DNA of 64,000 bases, from contig OZ316891.1 in NCBI GenBank assembly GCA_973895155.1, forward strand, positions 28,086,001 through 28,150,000, given 5' to 3'. The notes beneath the pieces were generated by a model that saw nothing but the letters and a program-made list of their open reading frames with translations, did no database searches and was not told the origin of the DNA. Positions 1-11,142 of the stretch are shown here, piece after piece; within the stretch, counting starts at the first letter, position 1; every line of letters starts with the position of its first letter. The DNA comes from Marsupella aquatica. Lineage: Eukaryota > Marchantiophyta. A program made the translations under genes and the position numbers.

Positions 1-2198
1 GACTCTGAATTCTGAGAGAGTCTGGGTTGGAACTCCTATACCACAATAGAGAAAGAATGAACATATTGGAAAGTTCATTGCCCAAGACAGTCCAAGACGT
101 GCAAGACACAGAATGAATAATGTATCGAAGAATAAATCTCAGTATCCAGAAGATCTACTTCGGTCAAAACCCCAATCGATTTTCTTTAGAAAGAGAACTA
201 CATTTCTGAGTTGACCTTCCTGGCCATCTCTCATGAGTTTCAGAGGATCGAAACAAAACAACCCTGACGTAAAGGCCAGTTAGCCCAAAAGTGGCCCTGG
301 AGCAGGGAATCGTAAGGAAGAGAAAAGATAAAAGAAGAATCCGAATGCAAGCTTGAATTTGATATAAAGTCCACAGAAACCTGCAAGGTGCAAAGAAACA
401 GCAAGTCAATTAACATGTGTTGTAAGAAATCTATAAACAAAAAACATTTTGAGTCACTTTTGTGAGAAGGCCATGTACTGCAATAAATCCTGTTCACTGT
501 AACTTTTTACGGTTTGTATAGTAGATGTCTAGGTTTGAGATAAGGGATTTGGCAATATCTGACCTCCACAACAATTTGGGATCTTCAACGGGATGGCTTG
601 GGGCAATGTTGAGATGAGAAATTCAGAAATTCTGAAAGTGACTTATTTCCTCATCTCTATAAAAACTTCTGCTAAATGGGCACCTGCTCAAACTATTCTC
701 AGACCCGAGATGGAAGACAAGAATGTAACGCAAGCAATTGCCAATGGATAGAGTGGGTGCAGAAATTTATGGGAACTCTCTTCGACTTGGGGAACTAAAG
801 CACATGTTGTCTGATTCAAATCTTGATTGTGAATTTGGACAGTCCACCTTTTTCATTGCGTTTAGATTTGATTTGTGCTAACTCTTGTAGGATCAAATCT
901 AAGAGAGATGGAATTTCTCTCCAGGCCATTCATGCTGACGGTAAGTTATAGAACTTTTTCTAAGATGGGCTTCAATTATCCGGGTTTTGGCAGCCGGGAT
1001 AAGGGTAGTGCAGATATACCTGTGAGAAGACGAAATGAGGTCCATCACTGGATAATTTGATGACGTCGGAAGAACCATCCCCAATTCAACAGGCAACTAT
1101 AAGGCATATACGATCTTGTGTTTGATTTCTGAACTGTGAATTCCTCCAGTTGTTTTGAGGGGAGTTTATTCTTTATAGAACTCGTAAGCCAATCTTCTGA
1201 TTGAAAATTGTCTTCTTTAAGGACCCAACACTGAGCCAACATTGACCTGTTCGGTAGCCCGGCATTCAGTATTTCACACAGGCGAACATATTCTTCAACG
1301 AATCTCTCTGTGTCATTGGAAAATTGGTCACATTGGAAATTCATCTCTATCTCTGCAGACAATTGCTTCTACTTGATTTAACGACCCAAGCTCGTTATTG
1401 GATAGATTGGCATTGAATGTTTGTGCCGATCGAGATAATGCACTTCACAACACAGGCAACTTGTTGGGAATCCTAGAATTCACATGTAGTAGAATGCTCA
1501 TTACTCGATGTTGATTCCATTTGAGGTAGGAAACCCTAATCACGATTGTCTCATTGACAAAGCCAGTTGTTTGCTAAAGACTACAATGCTGCCACATGGA
1601 AATGTTTTGAGGTGGTTCATATCAGTACGGTGATGAGAAAGAGTATTATTACAGTACTAGTATTTTGCTGCAATGAGCATAGCATTTGGGGTAGATAGCA
1701 GCCATGGATTTTACTCTACCATCCTGAAATGAGTCAACGAAGCCCAGGTGTTGGCCCAAGATTAGGAAGTCTTCCATAGGCAAACGGCAGGGTCAAAACA
1801 ATCATGCAGACAAGAAAAACCAGCCCGGGAAAACAATATTCAGAGTCCTGGTTACGATACCCTTTTCCCTCGGGGGGTTGACTATCAACAATCTTAGGAA
1901 CCACATGCGATCCAAAATAGGCATTTTTCATATAAATTAGCTAAATTTTTAAAAAGCGTAGGAAGCAAAAGAAGTTATTATAAACCTATATTTGTAAAAT
2001 ATTCTCTAATATATACATTTTATAAAGTAAAAAATGTCATTTATATTGAAAATAGATAATATTTTTAGAATATTCCCATAATAAAATAGGTGTGTTTATA
2101 CTAGGCTAGGATCGCACGTGGTACCTCAAAATATACACTAAGTTAACCCCCCGAGCCTTTTCCAATGAAACAAATACACAATTTATGACTCGAAGTCT
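1..2198. other. Intergenic, no supported gene
   Basis: No convincing coding unit is seen. The longest reading frame, on the minus strand at 1045-1362 (about 105 codons), shows no domain I recognise. A 5' splice-like GTAAGT follows position 940 and a TGTAG precedes 891, so a short exon is conceivable, but its product is unrecognisable. The part from about 1930 to 2100 is strongly AT-rich. Confidence 0.5.
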
Positions 2199-2300
2199 GT
2201 GAAGAGAGAAATTTTGACGGTCTTCGACGCAGCTGAGAATGGTGATAATGGAGCTATCACCAAATTTTCCAAGATGAAAATTTTTGGTGTTGATGCTAAG
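2199..2300 (+). pseudogene. Possible ankyrin-type exon fragment (weak)
   Basis: A short open stretch encodes a segment reading FDAAENGDNGAITKF, which resembles the first helix pair of an ankyrin-type repeat (an AA-x-x-G-D core). It is followed at 2301 by GTTTTG, a possible but poor donor. A second ankyrin-like piece lies at 7630-7676 beyond the copia insertion. The phases of the two pieces do not join directly, so either an intermediate exon is missing or these are relics. The identification rests on about 15 residues and could be chance. Confidence 0.22.
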
Positions 2301-2526
2301 GTTTTGATTTCTTGCCTCCTTGCTATCACTATGAATGTGATTGTTTCAATAACAATTATTTCTTATAATGAAACACTACCAATTTGGATTCCGAAATCGG
2401 AGCTCTTGGTTCATCTTCCCTCAACCCTACTAGAGATCTGTGGACTTCAAAATCAATTCGTTTATTCTAACAGTTCTTGAAGTTGTGCCACTCGTCTCCA
2501 ACATATGGTGGGGAGGCGATCCTGAT

Positions 2527-2531
2527 CTCTT
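2527..2531. repeat. Left target-site duplication (CTCTT) of copia element
   Basis: CTCTT immediately left of the LTR end matches CTCTT at 6774-6778 immediately right of the other LTR. Five base pairs is the usual target duplication for Ty1/copia integrases, so the two LTRs belong to one insertion event. Confidence 0.9.
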
Positions 2532-2874
2532 TGTTGAGCATAGACGACATTCACAACGGCAAGCCCATGAACCATCCAACCACAAGAGTCGACACAGAGA
2601 GATACGTGGTTCACCTCCACATGAGGCTACGTCCACGGGAACACACAAGAGCTTTACTGCACTCTAGGCCAACCGGCCATACCAAGCATCCACAGCACAA
2701 GCTCTCCCTATCTCTCAACTAGCTCCGTAATAATGAGCTTGAGTTCCACTAGAGTCTGGCATCAGCCCTGGCTATATGCACAACAACACTACCGCTAACA
2801 TTAGCTAAGTCCTAACCCGAATTAGACTAACTGTGGTTAGCTCACGAGTCACAAGACTAGAGCAATATCTAACA
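2532..2874 (-). repeat. 3' LTR of copia element
   Basis: A 343-bp LTR. On the plus strand it begins TGTTGAGC and ends ATCTAACA, giving the TG...CA ends in both orientations. It closely matches the solo LTRs at 25081-25424 and 47034-47377 (in opposite orientation) and the truncated partner at 6442-6773. It contains a TATATAGCC-type sequence in element sense that could be the promoter TATA box. Confidence 0.92.
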
Positions 2875-2876
2875 AA

Positions 2877-2885
2877 CTCCCCCTT
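2877..2885 (-). promoter_or_regulatory. Polypurine tract of copia element
   Basis: In element sense, AAGGGGGAG lies two bases before the 3' LTR. This is the expected position and composition of the plus-strand primer for LTR retrotransposons, and it fixes the element's orientation as minus. Confidence 0.8.
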
Positions 2886-3081
2886 GACTCTTGTCTTGGG
2901 GACTGAACTAAATGCTACCATATGGAATCCTCAGCGGGAAATTCTAGACAATCACCAAACCAGGTCTCCCCATAAAAACCACAAGGGTTAACTAAGGGTT
3001 AACTAGAACTAAGCCGTAGCCTAACAGGAATGAGTAATCCATATACAAATAGTCACACATTGCTAAATAACTCTACTTGTA

Positions 3082-3438
3082 CTACAACTGCAAAACCTGC
3101 AAAGTAGCACGGTGTCTTGAGAAACTCTCCAAAGGAATCACTTTGGTAAAGGCATCAGCGGGATTGAGCTTTCCATCAATCTTGACTAGCTCAAAAGTTT
3201 TATCAGACACTGTTTGCCTGATAAAATGGTACCTGATATCAATGTGCTTCACCATGCTATCCATCACCTGGTTAGCAGCCAAGTGAAGAGCACTCTGACT
3301 ATCACAGTTTAGAGTCATTTTGCCATGCTCTAAACCCATCTTCGCGATCAACTTATCCAACCAAATTGCTTCCTTTGCTGCTTCTGCTGCTGCAACATAC
3401 TCTGCTTCTATAGTAGATTGAGATATACACTTCTGCAA
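3082..3438 (-). pseudogene. Copia RNase H domain
   Basis: About 118 codons of the C-terminal part of copia pol. Typical segments are seen: [20 protein letters not shown], a catalytic-type [20 protein letters not shown] and a tail ADAFTK. The frame differs from that of the upstream reverse transcriptase piece (3747-3989), so at least one frameshift separates them. It is part of the defective element and not a host gene. Confidence 0.88.
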
Positions 3439-3746
3439 GGTAGATTTCCAACTGATACATCCTCCTCCAAGAGTAAATACAAACCCAGTTGTAGACCTCC
3501 TTGTATCCAGACAGCCTCCATAGTCAGAATCTACATAGCCAACTAACGTTTTATCTTATTAGTTATCAAATAGTAATCCATAGTCCTGTGTACCCTTGAG
3601 ATACTTGAGAATCCATATCACAGCTTCCCAATGTACCTTCCCTGGATATGACATGAATCTGCTAACCTTGCATCGCTAGGGCCAAGTCAGGCCTAGTACA
3701 AGTCATCAAATACATCAGACTGCCTACTGCCTTCTCATAAGGAATC

Positions 3747-4877
3747 TTAATTAGTCATCAGACCTTTCTCCACAGCATCCGTAGGAGAGAAAGCCGATGA
3801 TAACTTGAAATGTGAAGCTAAAAGAATACTCACTGGCTTACAGTTTTCCATGTTGAATCGTGCAAGTACTTTCCTCGCATACTGGCCTTGACTCAAGCAC
3901 AACTGTCCAGTATCAGAGTTCCTAAAAATCTCCATCCCTAAGATCCTCTTGGCCTTACCAAGATCCTTCATCTTGAATTTAGCACTCAATTTTGCTTTGA
4001 GACTGTCAACCTCAGATTAATCTTTAGCCACAATCAGCATGTCATCCACATAGATCACCAGAATGATGAAACCAAACACATTATTCTTGACTGATTTCGT
4101 ATACACACAAGGATCATACACCATCATTGTAAAACCTTGAGCAAGCATGAAATCATCAAACCGCTTGTTCTACTGTCTGGGAGATTGCTTCAATCCATAC
4201 AAGGACTTGAACAATCTACAAACTAAGTTCTCTTGGCCCTTCTTCATAAAGCCTAGTGGCTGTCTCATGAAGATCATCTCTTCCAAGTTGCCATAGAGAA
4301 AAACAGTAACAACATCCATCTGATCCATCACTAGACCAAAAAACACAACAAGCTCACACAAGATCCAAATTGTGGAATACTTAGCCACCGGTGAAAAGAC
4401 CTCATTGTAGTCCACTCCTTTCTCCTGAGTGAACCCCTTGGCAACTAGCCTTGCCTTGTAGATCTTGTCTCCACCTTTTGAAGGACTGTCCTTCAACTTG
4501 TAAATCCACTTGCTGTCCACCACTTGCTGACCTCTTGGAAGCTCCACCAACTCCCAAGTCTTGTTGTTACTCAAAGATTGCAACTCCATCTGCATTGTTG
4601 CATTCCACTCATGCTTATGCTCTAAAGCACAAGCCTCATTGTACGAAGAAGGCTCTCCTTCTTCCAAGATCAAAGCCATGTCATCATCATCAGGTGCAAT
4701 GTCAATATCATCTAGCTTAGATGAGTCTGCCCATTGACCATACTTGGTAGGAGCTCTAGTAGAACGACTGGAAGTTCTTCTAGTAGATGACTCAGGCTGA
4801 TCTGCTGCTGCTGGTTGAATTTGAGGTACCCTAGCAACAATCTGCTCCTCTTGTTCCATCACAGGAACCAGCTCCAA
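3747..4877 (-). pseudogene. Copia reverse transcriptase region, interrupted
   Basis: Reading down the minus strand, the copia RT begins with the conserved ALEHKHEWNATMQMEL and WIYKLKD, then KARLVAKGFTQEKGVDYNEVF, and later the active-site block LVIYVDDMLIV near 4050. Stops interrupt the single frame at about 4167 (in place of a residue after SPRQ) and just after the YVDD block at about 4016. Downstream, KFKMKDLGKAKRILGMEI remains in the same frame to 3747. All catalytic motifs are recognisable, but no intact polyprotein can be made. Confidence 0.9.
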
Positions 4878-4994
4878 GCCCGGAGCTTCTCCATCTCTCT
4901 CGTCATGAACAGCATCATGACTAATCTCCCCCTCAACCCGGTCCGGGATGGGAGATTTCCCCTTGTCAATATGAGAGTCCTGAGAACTCTCCCT

Positions 4995-6240
4995 CTATTT
5001 TGATGATCTGGATTCATTAAAGGACACATCTCTACTAAAAATTAGCTTACAGGTTACTGGATCCCATAATCTATAACCCTTCACACCTTTCTGATAGCCA
5101 AGGAAAATGCACTTCTTTGACTTGGACTCCAGCTTGGATCGAAGCTGGGAAGGTGTAAGCACATAAGCATCACATCCAAAAATCCTCAGATGTGAGTAAT
5201 CTGTTGGACGCCCGTACCTCATTTCAAATGGCGTCTTGAATCCAATAGAACTGGATGGAGAAAAATTTACCAAATAAGCTGCAGTGTTGACAGCTTCAGC
5301 CCAAAACTCATGTGGTAAGCATGATTGACTCAACATACTCCTCGAGCGGTCCAATAGTGTTTGGTTGAGTCTCTTAGAAACACCATTCTGCTAAGGAGTA
5401 TAACTTGTTGTGAGATGGCGGGTAATCCCCTGCTGCTTACAATACGTTCCAAATTCACCGGAACTGTATTCACCGCCGTTATCCGATCGAAGATATCTCA
5501 CCTTATTACCAGTCTGATTCTCAACTTGGGCTTTCCACTCCTTAAAAGTGGCAAAAACATCAGACTTATTGTGTAGAAAGTATATCCACACATACCTTGA
5601 GTAATCGTCAATGAACGTGACATAGTATAACCATCCAGAATGTGAGGGAGTAGGGGCTGGACCCCACACATCACTATGTACATATTCAAGTACCTCCTTG
5701 TTGGTGTGAGTTCCAACTCCGAAGGGTTTCCTGTGCTGCTTCCCAAGCACACAGTGCTCACAGAAATCTAACTTACTAGACTGCAAATTAGAAATCAAAC
5801 CTCTTTTCAGAAGTACAGCCAAACCTTTTTCACTCATGTGACCTAGCCGGAAGTGCCACAGCCGTGCCGTCTCTTCATGAGATAAGGTTACATTGGCTTC
5901 ATCACATACTACTCTGCCCTCCAAAACATACAAATTTTTGTGCCTCTTTCCCTTCAACACAACCTTAGAATTGGTTGAAACCTGAAGGACACCATTAGCA
6001 GAACTCCACTGATGGCCATTTGCTTCTAACATTCCAAGTGAAATGAGATTTTTCATCATGCCAGGAATATGTCTCACATTTCGCACTGTTCTTACAACAC
6101 CATCAAACATCTGTAATCTCACAGATCCAAGTCCAACTACTTGGCATGGGATTCCATTTCCCATCAACACTGAACCATTGGAAACTGTGTAAGAACTGAA
6201 AAACTCTCTCCTATAGCAAATGTGAAAGGTACAAGCACTA
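4995..6240 (-). pseudogene. Copia GAG-pre-integrase and integrase, inactivated
   Basis: The zinc-binding HHCC module is intact (WHFRLGHMS followed by CEHC), as are the first two acidic integrase positions (HSDVWG and RSDNGGEY). The third block, normally QNGVxER, reads with Lys in place of Glu, and the preceding Gln codon is a TAG stop at about 5388. A second in-frame stop lies at 4995. The frame is otherwise continuous from 6170 to the reverse transcriptase, so the decay is by point mutations. It spans about 6240 to 4995. Confidence 0.88.
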
Positions 6241-6299
6241 TCTAGTATCCAACCATCATCTTCCTTATGTGATACTACGTTGAGGGCAAAGTAATGGCA

Positions 6300-6441
6300 T
6301 CACAAAATATCATCATCGAGTAAATCTACCTCATGTGCGCTGGATGCCGCATTAGCTGATGGGGTAGAGTCCTTTACCCAAAAATCTCTCTTCATGTGGC
6401 CTGTCTTGCCACATTTCCAACATGCAAGAGGCTTCCTCCCC
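6300..6441 (-). pseudogene. Remnant of copia gag with altered zinc knuckle
   Basis: In element sense the only gag left is the nucleocapsid knuckle CWKCGKTGHMKRDF and a short acidic tail ending in DDDIL. A CCHC knuckle should carry Cys at the last position; here it is Phe. The knuckle begins directly after the shortened 5' LTR, so everything from the LTR end through the primer binding site and the gag body is missing. Confidence 0.82.
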
Positions 6442-6773
6442 GACGATATTCGCAACTGCAAGCCCATGAACCATCCAACGCACAAGAGTCGACACAGAGA
6501 GATACGTGGTTCACCTCCACATGAGGCTACGTCCACGGGAACACACAAGAGCTTTACTGCACTCTAGGCCGATTGGCCATACCAAGCATCCACAGCACAA
6601 GCTCTCCCTATCTCTCAACTAGCTCCGTAACAATGAGCTTGAGTTCCACCAGGGTCTGGCATCAGCCCTGGCTATATGCACAACAACACTACCGCTAACA
6701 TTAGCTAAGTCCTAACCCGAGTTAGACTAACTGTGGTTAGCTCACGAGCACAAGACTAGAGCACTATCTAACA
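6442..6773 (-). repeat. 5' LTR of copia element, inner end truncated
   Basis: It aligns with the 3' LTR from its GACGA at 2543 onward, but lacks the terminal 11 bases of the LTR (those at 2532-2542 in the partner). It ends at ATCTAACA beside the CTCTT duplication. Only scattered substitutions and small indels separate the two LTRs, so the insertion does not look ancient, although pol has already decayed. Confidence 0.9.
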
Positions 6774-6778
6774 CTCTT
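6774..6778. repeat. Right target-site duplication (CTCTT)
   Basis: Identical to 2527-2531; it closes the copia insertion. Confidence 0.9.
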
Positions 6779-7629
6779 GGGCTTATCCTGGTCCACATAT
6801 GGAAAGTCAGATCTACAATTATCAGAAGAACTATGTTTCTCATAGGCTCATTCTTCGCTTTTGTCCCATGTAATCGATGTTCAGGACACCTCAGTTTACT
6901 TGCTTCCAAAATTCTGGGCCAGATCCTGTGTCTCCAGATGTTTAACGGCATTTGGTAGCACGCTACCTTTTGTATATTTCATGTCCTGTTGGGGCACCCT
7001 GTCTTGTACATCACAGTACCAATTTTTCCCTGCCAGCCTGCCTAACAAACTATACTTTGAAAAACTTTCCCTGACGCTGAGTTTAAGCAAGATTTTTTAG
7101 TGGTTTGTAGGACCAATATGGAAGGACAGCTCTTATCTGGGCAGCTGACTCTGGGCAACTCCATTCAGTTGAGATGCTTATTCGTCTAAGTGCCAATATT
7201 CATGCCCGGGATTCACATACTGGCAGGCACGACACCTCCCTTTTCAACCTCCTAGTTAAATGTATGCAGTAGCAACTTGTTTTTGTAGAGTCACATTCCG
7301 TTTGCAAAACACTTACATGTAATGAGAAATTTCTAACGTCCAAAATTCGTACTATTGGTAATAGAATACCGGAGCCAGATTTCAGGACTCTAGGTTCTCA
7401 GTTTGCAGTTTGGCTCCATCACACCTAGTCTAACATGGGAAGTTACTTCATGTGGACATTGTCTTAAAAGAAGACTAATATTAATAATGAACAAGGGGTA
7501 TAATATAAATTATGAATCAATGTAGACTGTAGTAATGAGGGTCTTGTTAAGGGACCTGGAGTAAAAGTTAAGATCTGTACTTGGATTTTGAAAACTAGTT
7601 ACTCCGAAATCTGGTTTGGTTTTTTTCAG

Positions 7630-7676
7630 GGCGGCAATACATTGGGCAGCAAGAGGAGCTAATCTTCCAATTGTCA
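7630..7676 (+). pseudogene. Possible ankyrin-repeat exon fragment
   Basis: After a polypyrimidine run and CAG ending at 7629, the frame reads AAIHWAARGANLPIV and is followed by GTATCC, a possible donor. The TALHWAA-x-x-G-x-x-x-IV pattern is the core of an ankyrin repeat, a protein-binding motif. No neighbouring repeat units are found within 500 bases on either side, so this is either a lone exon of a gene with long introns or a relic. The copia insertion lies between it and the weak fragment at 2199-2300. Confidence 0.35.
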
Positions 7677-8930
7677 GTATCCTTCCAATCTAATATGAAG
7701 TTGAGATAACTTGGCTGGTCATGTTTGTATCTATGATTGTATTTAGACTAAGGGGAGGGAAGGCGGGTAGACTAGAATTAAGTGTAAAAGTTTTTCCCAA
7801 ATCACAATGTCAGAATTTTGTATTCTGTTCGATCGATATAGAGAGCCTTTCAATTGCAATTCTTCAGTAGTAACAACACATTTCTGGAGGATGGATGTGT
7901 CCTTCTCTAGCAGCCCGGGTTCTGTGATTAGCCCATATACTTCTAGGTTGCAAACCTTCTACCTATTGAGTACTGTTCAAGCACAGGTGAGGTTACATCT
8001 TGAACTTTGGTCTGCCTATTTGTTCATACCGAAGTACCCTTGACGACCTCCTCAGAGTTGCAGTCGCAACATGGGACTAATTGCGAGCAAAAAGATCGCT
8101 TTGGTCACACACCCCTCGGCCTCGATCCATATGGCAAAGTCATTGGGCACTGCAGGGGAAGATGTTTTTCAAAAATTTGAAGTTGCGGATTTCAAGCTCA
8201 AGAAATGTTACTGAGTGCGAATGCTCAGTAAGAAGACTTTGAAAAACAATTGCCAGCATTGAGTTTAGGGTCTTCGAGAAGTGACCACAACTCTGACGGT
8301 GATTTTGAAGTCAGAATCCGCCATGAGAGTGACGGTTTGACAAGACTGTACATTCTTTTCAGGCTTGTGAGTAAGGTATCTATGCAAGGGTTATTGTTAA
8401 CGACATTTACATTTGCGTTCTACTCCCCGTTCTACTCGTCCTCTTGTTTCCGTTCGTCAACTCCATTTCAGCTGGGCGGCCCTCTCGAACGATATCTTTC
8501 CTCTTCCGGGTCGATACGTTGTGGGCGATTTTGGCAGAGTACTTAGTGTTGCGCATGGAGAACGAGCTTGAAATCCGCAACGTTGTGCACCAAAAACTTG
8601 ATGAATCCGTTGGGCAAAACATGTCTGGTCATCTTGTTGGACCCGTACCCAATGTTGGGCATCAAAGTGCAGCCCTTAGACTTCCGACTCTCGCGGGAAT
8701 CAATACACTTCGGCCGCCTCCATTTTTCCTTCACGGAGATCTTTCGATCCGACTGCATACGCTTTTGAACTTCTACACTCTCTTCTTACTGACATCGTGT
8801 CGGACGGATGAATGAAGGAGTCCCGTACGTTGGTCTCCTCCCCCAGCTCCTCCATAAGGGTCGCGGTTCCATATTTTCCGAATGCTTTTCGTTTGTTCAA
8901 TTTACTCCTCCACAAGTAGCCTCCTTCACA
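7677..8930. other. Intergenic, no supported gene
   Basis: Short overlapping frames on both strands around 8250-8900 have no recognisable domain and appear to be chance openings in moderately GC-rich DNA. No tRNA or clear mobile element signature was found. Confidence 0.4.
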
Positions 8931-8935
8931 TTAGA

Positions 8936-9130
8936 TCTGCGACTCGTTATCAAGATCACTCTGTTTCGATTCAATTCAAGATCACTCGGTTTCGATTCAA
9001 TCCAAGATCACTGCTGCGACTCGTTATCAAGACCACTCAGTTTCGATTCAATTCTCTGGCTGCGACTCGTTATCAAGACCACTCAGTTTAGATTTAATTC
9101 TCTGGCTGCGACTCGTTATCAAGATCACTG
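8936..9130. repeat. Minisatellite, about 47-bp units
   Basis: The phrase GCGACTCGTTATCAAGA followed by CCACTCAGTTT or TCACTCTGTTT recurs at about 8938, 9014, 9061 and 9108. The last three are spaced 47 bp and the first interval is longer, with an extra internal copy of the CGATTCAATT part. The array ends four bases before the ATG of the coiled-coil frame at 9134, so it would form its 5' leader if that frame is expressed. Confidence 0.85.
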
Positions 9131-9133
9131 AAC

Positions 9134-9622
9134 ATGGGATCTCTTCGTATAGAAGAATTTTTCAGAGAGTTAAATGCTCTGAGATGTCCGGATATTAATT
9201 GTAAACATGGACAGATTACCCGAGAGTTCCAAAGGCTTTTACAGTCATGTGAAATCACCAAGGACTTGTTGGAATCATATGAAGCCAGGTTACAAGCGGT
9301 TATTGCTGTTCAGTGTGAGTTTTCTTCAAAGCAAATCGAGAAACTTCGAGAAGAGAAGGTTCGGCTCGAGAATGACAATTCAAATTTACAAGTCGCTCGT
9401 GAAGCTGTGGAAGGCTTGCCGGATACATGGCCTAGGCGAGAAGGGTTTGTTCGAGAGCCTAACTATATTGCAGGAGTTGCTGCGGCAGTGTTGGACGCCC
9501 CTAGATGCGTCCAGACATCTTCGATGCCGACGCGTTTCTCGAAGAACCTGGGCGATGAGAATCTTGATGACAGAACTCGATGCGGGGACGGGGCGTTCAC
9601 TACTTCCGAACCTGGGCGATGA
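9134..9622 (+). CDS. Hypothetical coiled-coil protein, C-terminus in repeats
   Basis: An ATG-started frame of 162 codons. Residues about 30-95 are rich in Leu, Glu, Lys and Arg in heptad-like spacing (for example KQIEKLREEKVRLENDNSNL), indicating a coiled coil. I recognise no family. The last third is translated from a 64-bp tandem duplication whose length is not a multiple of three, so the second copy is read in another frame and the stop is a product of the duplication. Minisatellite DNA precedes the ATG. It may be a first exon, a transposon-derived frame or a broken gene. Codon use gives no clear answer. Confidence 0.4.
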   Translation: MGSLRIEEFFRELNALRCPDINCKHGQITREFQRLLQSCEITKDLLESYEARLQAVIAVQCEFSSKQIEKLREEKVRLENDNSNLQVAREAVEGLPDTWPRREGFVREPNYIAGVAAAVLDAPRCVQTSSMPTRFSKNLGDENLDDRTRCGDGAFTTSEPGR

Positions 9623-9850
9623 GAATCTTGATGATAGATCTCGATGCGGGGACAGGGCGTTCACTACTTCCAGAATACCCGAGGTTGTATCTTCTTCACC
9701 GAATGTTGAGCGAGGACGAGCACTGCTGAGATTACCGACAAACTCGGTCACTAGGTGGGCGTTCACTTCTTCCAGAATACCCGAGGTTGTATCTTCTTCA
9801 CCGAATGTTGAGCGAGGACGAGCACTGCTAAGATAACCGACAAGCTCAGT
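9545..9850. repeat. Two stacked tandem duplications (64 bp and about 103 bp)
   Basis: A 64-bp unit starting GAACCTGGGCGATGAG occurs at 9545 and 9609. It is followed directly by a unit of about 103 bp that starts near GGGCGTTCACT and contains AGAATACCCGAGGTTG, also present twice (about 9656-9758 and 9759-9850). Copies are nearly identical, implying recent duplication. The repeats lie at the end of the coiled-coil frame and alter it. Confidence 0.85.
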
Positions 9851-11142
9851 CAGTAGGTGTAAAGCCTTCATTGTAGCGCAGACATGGGGTTTAGGGGTAA
9901 CGAGCTTGATAGAAGATGGAGACTCCCAGGTGAAGCCACAGAATAGACTTTTGTAATGTAAACACTCAGGCTTCATTCAAGTTTGAGAATCGGATAAGAT
10001 AACAGCATGAACTTCTCTTCTGAGTAATGTCAAGAATAGGGCAACGCCCTGTTAGAGTGCTCCAATTCAGTTGTTGTTGTCATACTGCTTGTCAGAATTA
10101 ATCTGGTCTTCCGAGTGCTCTCAAGCGCGCTGGAAAACCTAGTTGATCCATTGGATTTTGGTTCCAGATTTCCCTCGTTGATGAACATGAAAAGCCTCAG
10201 CTGAGAAAATTTGAGACCAGCCGATAGCTTATCTGAGAAGAAACTAAGTTCTCTATAGGTTAGGACTGGGTGTGGTATAATTGTCGTACAAATCTGAGTT
10301 TTGGCTCCCGTTGCCCCCTCACCAGCTTGCTCTCGGAAGATCCATTGCACAGGATTGGTTCATTCGTGGTGCTTCATTATAGGCCCAGTAACCAAGAAAC
10401 GAATAGCACTATGAGATACCATCTAAAAAACAGAGTAAAACCACTAAACATCACAAAATTGTTTGCGAATCCGCATGAGCAATGGCTCAAGCGGACATGC
10501 TTAGCTTTTCAATGATTAGATGAATGGATACATAGATGAGAACATGAAACTTGATCTATAAATTTTATACAACATGAATATGTCAATCCACCTTGGTGAA
10601 ATTCCTGGAAGGGTTAACTGAACGAACAGGGCCTCACCGAACGACATCTCTTTGTAGCAGCAGATCCCTCTTTCTTACACTAGCGGGGAGACTCATGTTT
10701 GGGAAATCAATATCTGAGAGATTCACTGTGCAACAGTGTCAAGGACTGAGTCTAGGAGAAGGAAATAGGGAACCGTTTTATTACATACTCCCTTTCTTTA
10801 CAGAAATCAATTATCATACCCCACCTTGCAGACCCTTCTGTCTCCAGTTTTTAAACCAACCTGGCTTAAATTGAACTAGTCCTGGGTAAGCAGATGTCGA
10901 CAGGCAAGAACGACCCTGTCATTGGAGTCATGATTGGGAGTAGGCAGGCATGGACTCCAGTCCTGGTAGAACGGACCCTCTGATGTTGTGGGTCTTTGGG
11001 TTTCTCCTGCTCGAGATCACAGAATTTTACTTCATTTTTCCTAATTGGGCGACTCTACGAAAGGGCAATTGGTCCCCAGACAGCCAAGGTCAAAGAGAGG
11101 AGAGGGTCAAACCCTGGATGCCTATCTCAGTCACTACCCAGA
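9851..11142. other. Intergenic, no supported gene
   Basis: No domain-bearing frame and no repeat were recognised. The right end is downstream (3') of the minus-strand OXLD1-type gene. Confidence 0.5.

Larger units (their letters stand above)
2532..6773 (-). mobile_element. Defective Ty1/copia LTR retrotransposon, minus strand
   Basis: The element is 4,242 bp and flanked by CTCTT duplications. In its own sense the order is 5' LTR (6773 to 6442), gag zinc knuckle remnant, GAG-pre-integrase, integrase, reverse transcriptase, RNase H, polypurine tract and 3' LTR (2874 to 2532). Integrase before reverse transcriptase is the copia order. The end of the 5' LTR, the primer binding site and most of gag are deleted, so the LTR runs straight into the zinc knuckle. 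The pol frame has stops at about 5388, 4995, 4167 and 4016, and at least one frameshift between 3750 and 3440. It is therefore non-autonomous. The same LTR family occurs as solo copies at 25.1 and 47.0 kb. Confidence 0.93.

Noticed and set aside
2430-2667. Short frames at the left LTR border, also seen at the other LTR copies
   Set aside because: They recur at every LTR copy (25.3 and 47.3 kb) as the translation of LTR DNA and do not represent a gene.
8250-8915. Cluster of overlapping frames on both strands
   Set aside because: None has a recognisable domain or a consistent splice structure, and they contradict one another in strand and frame.
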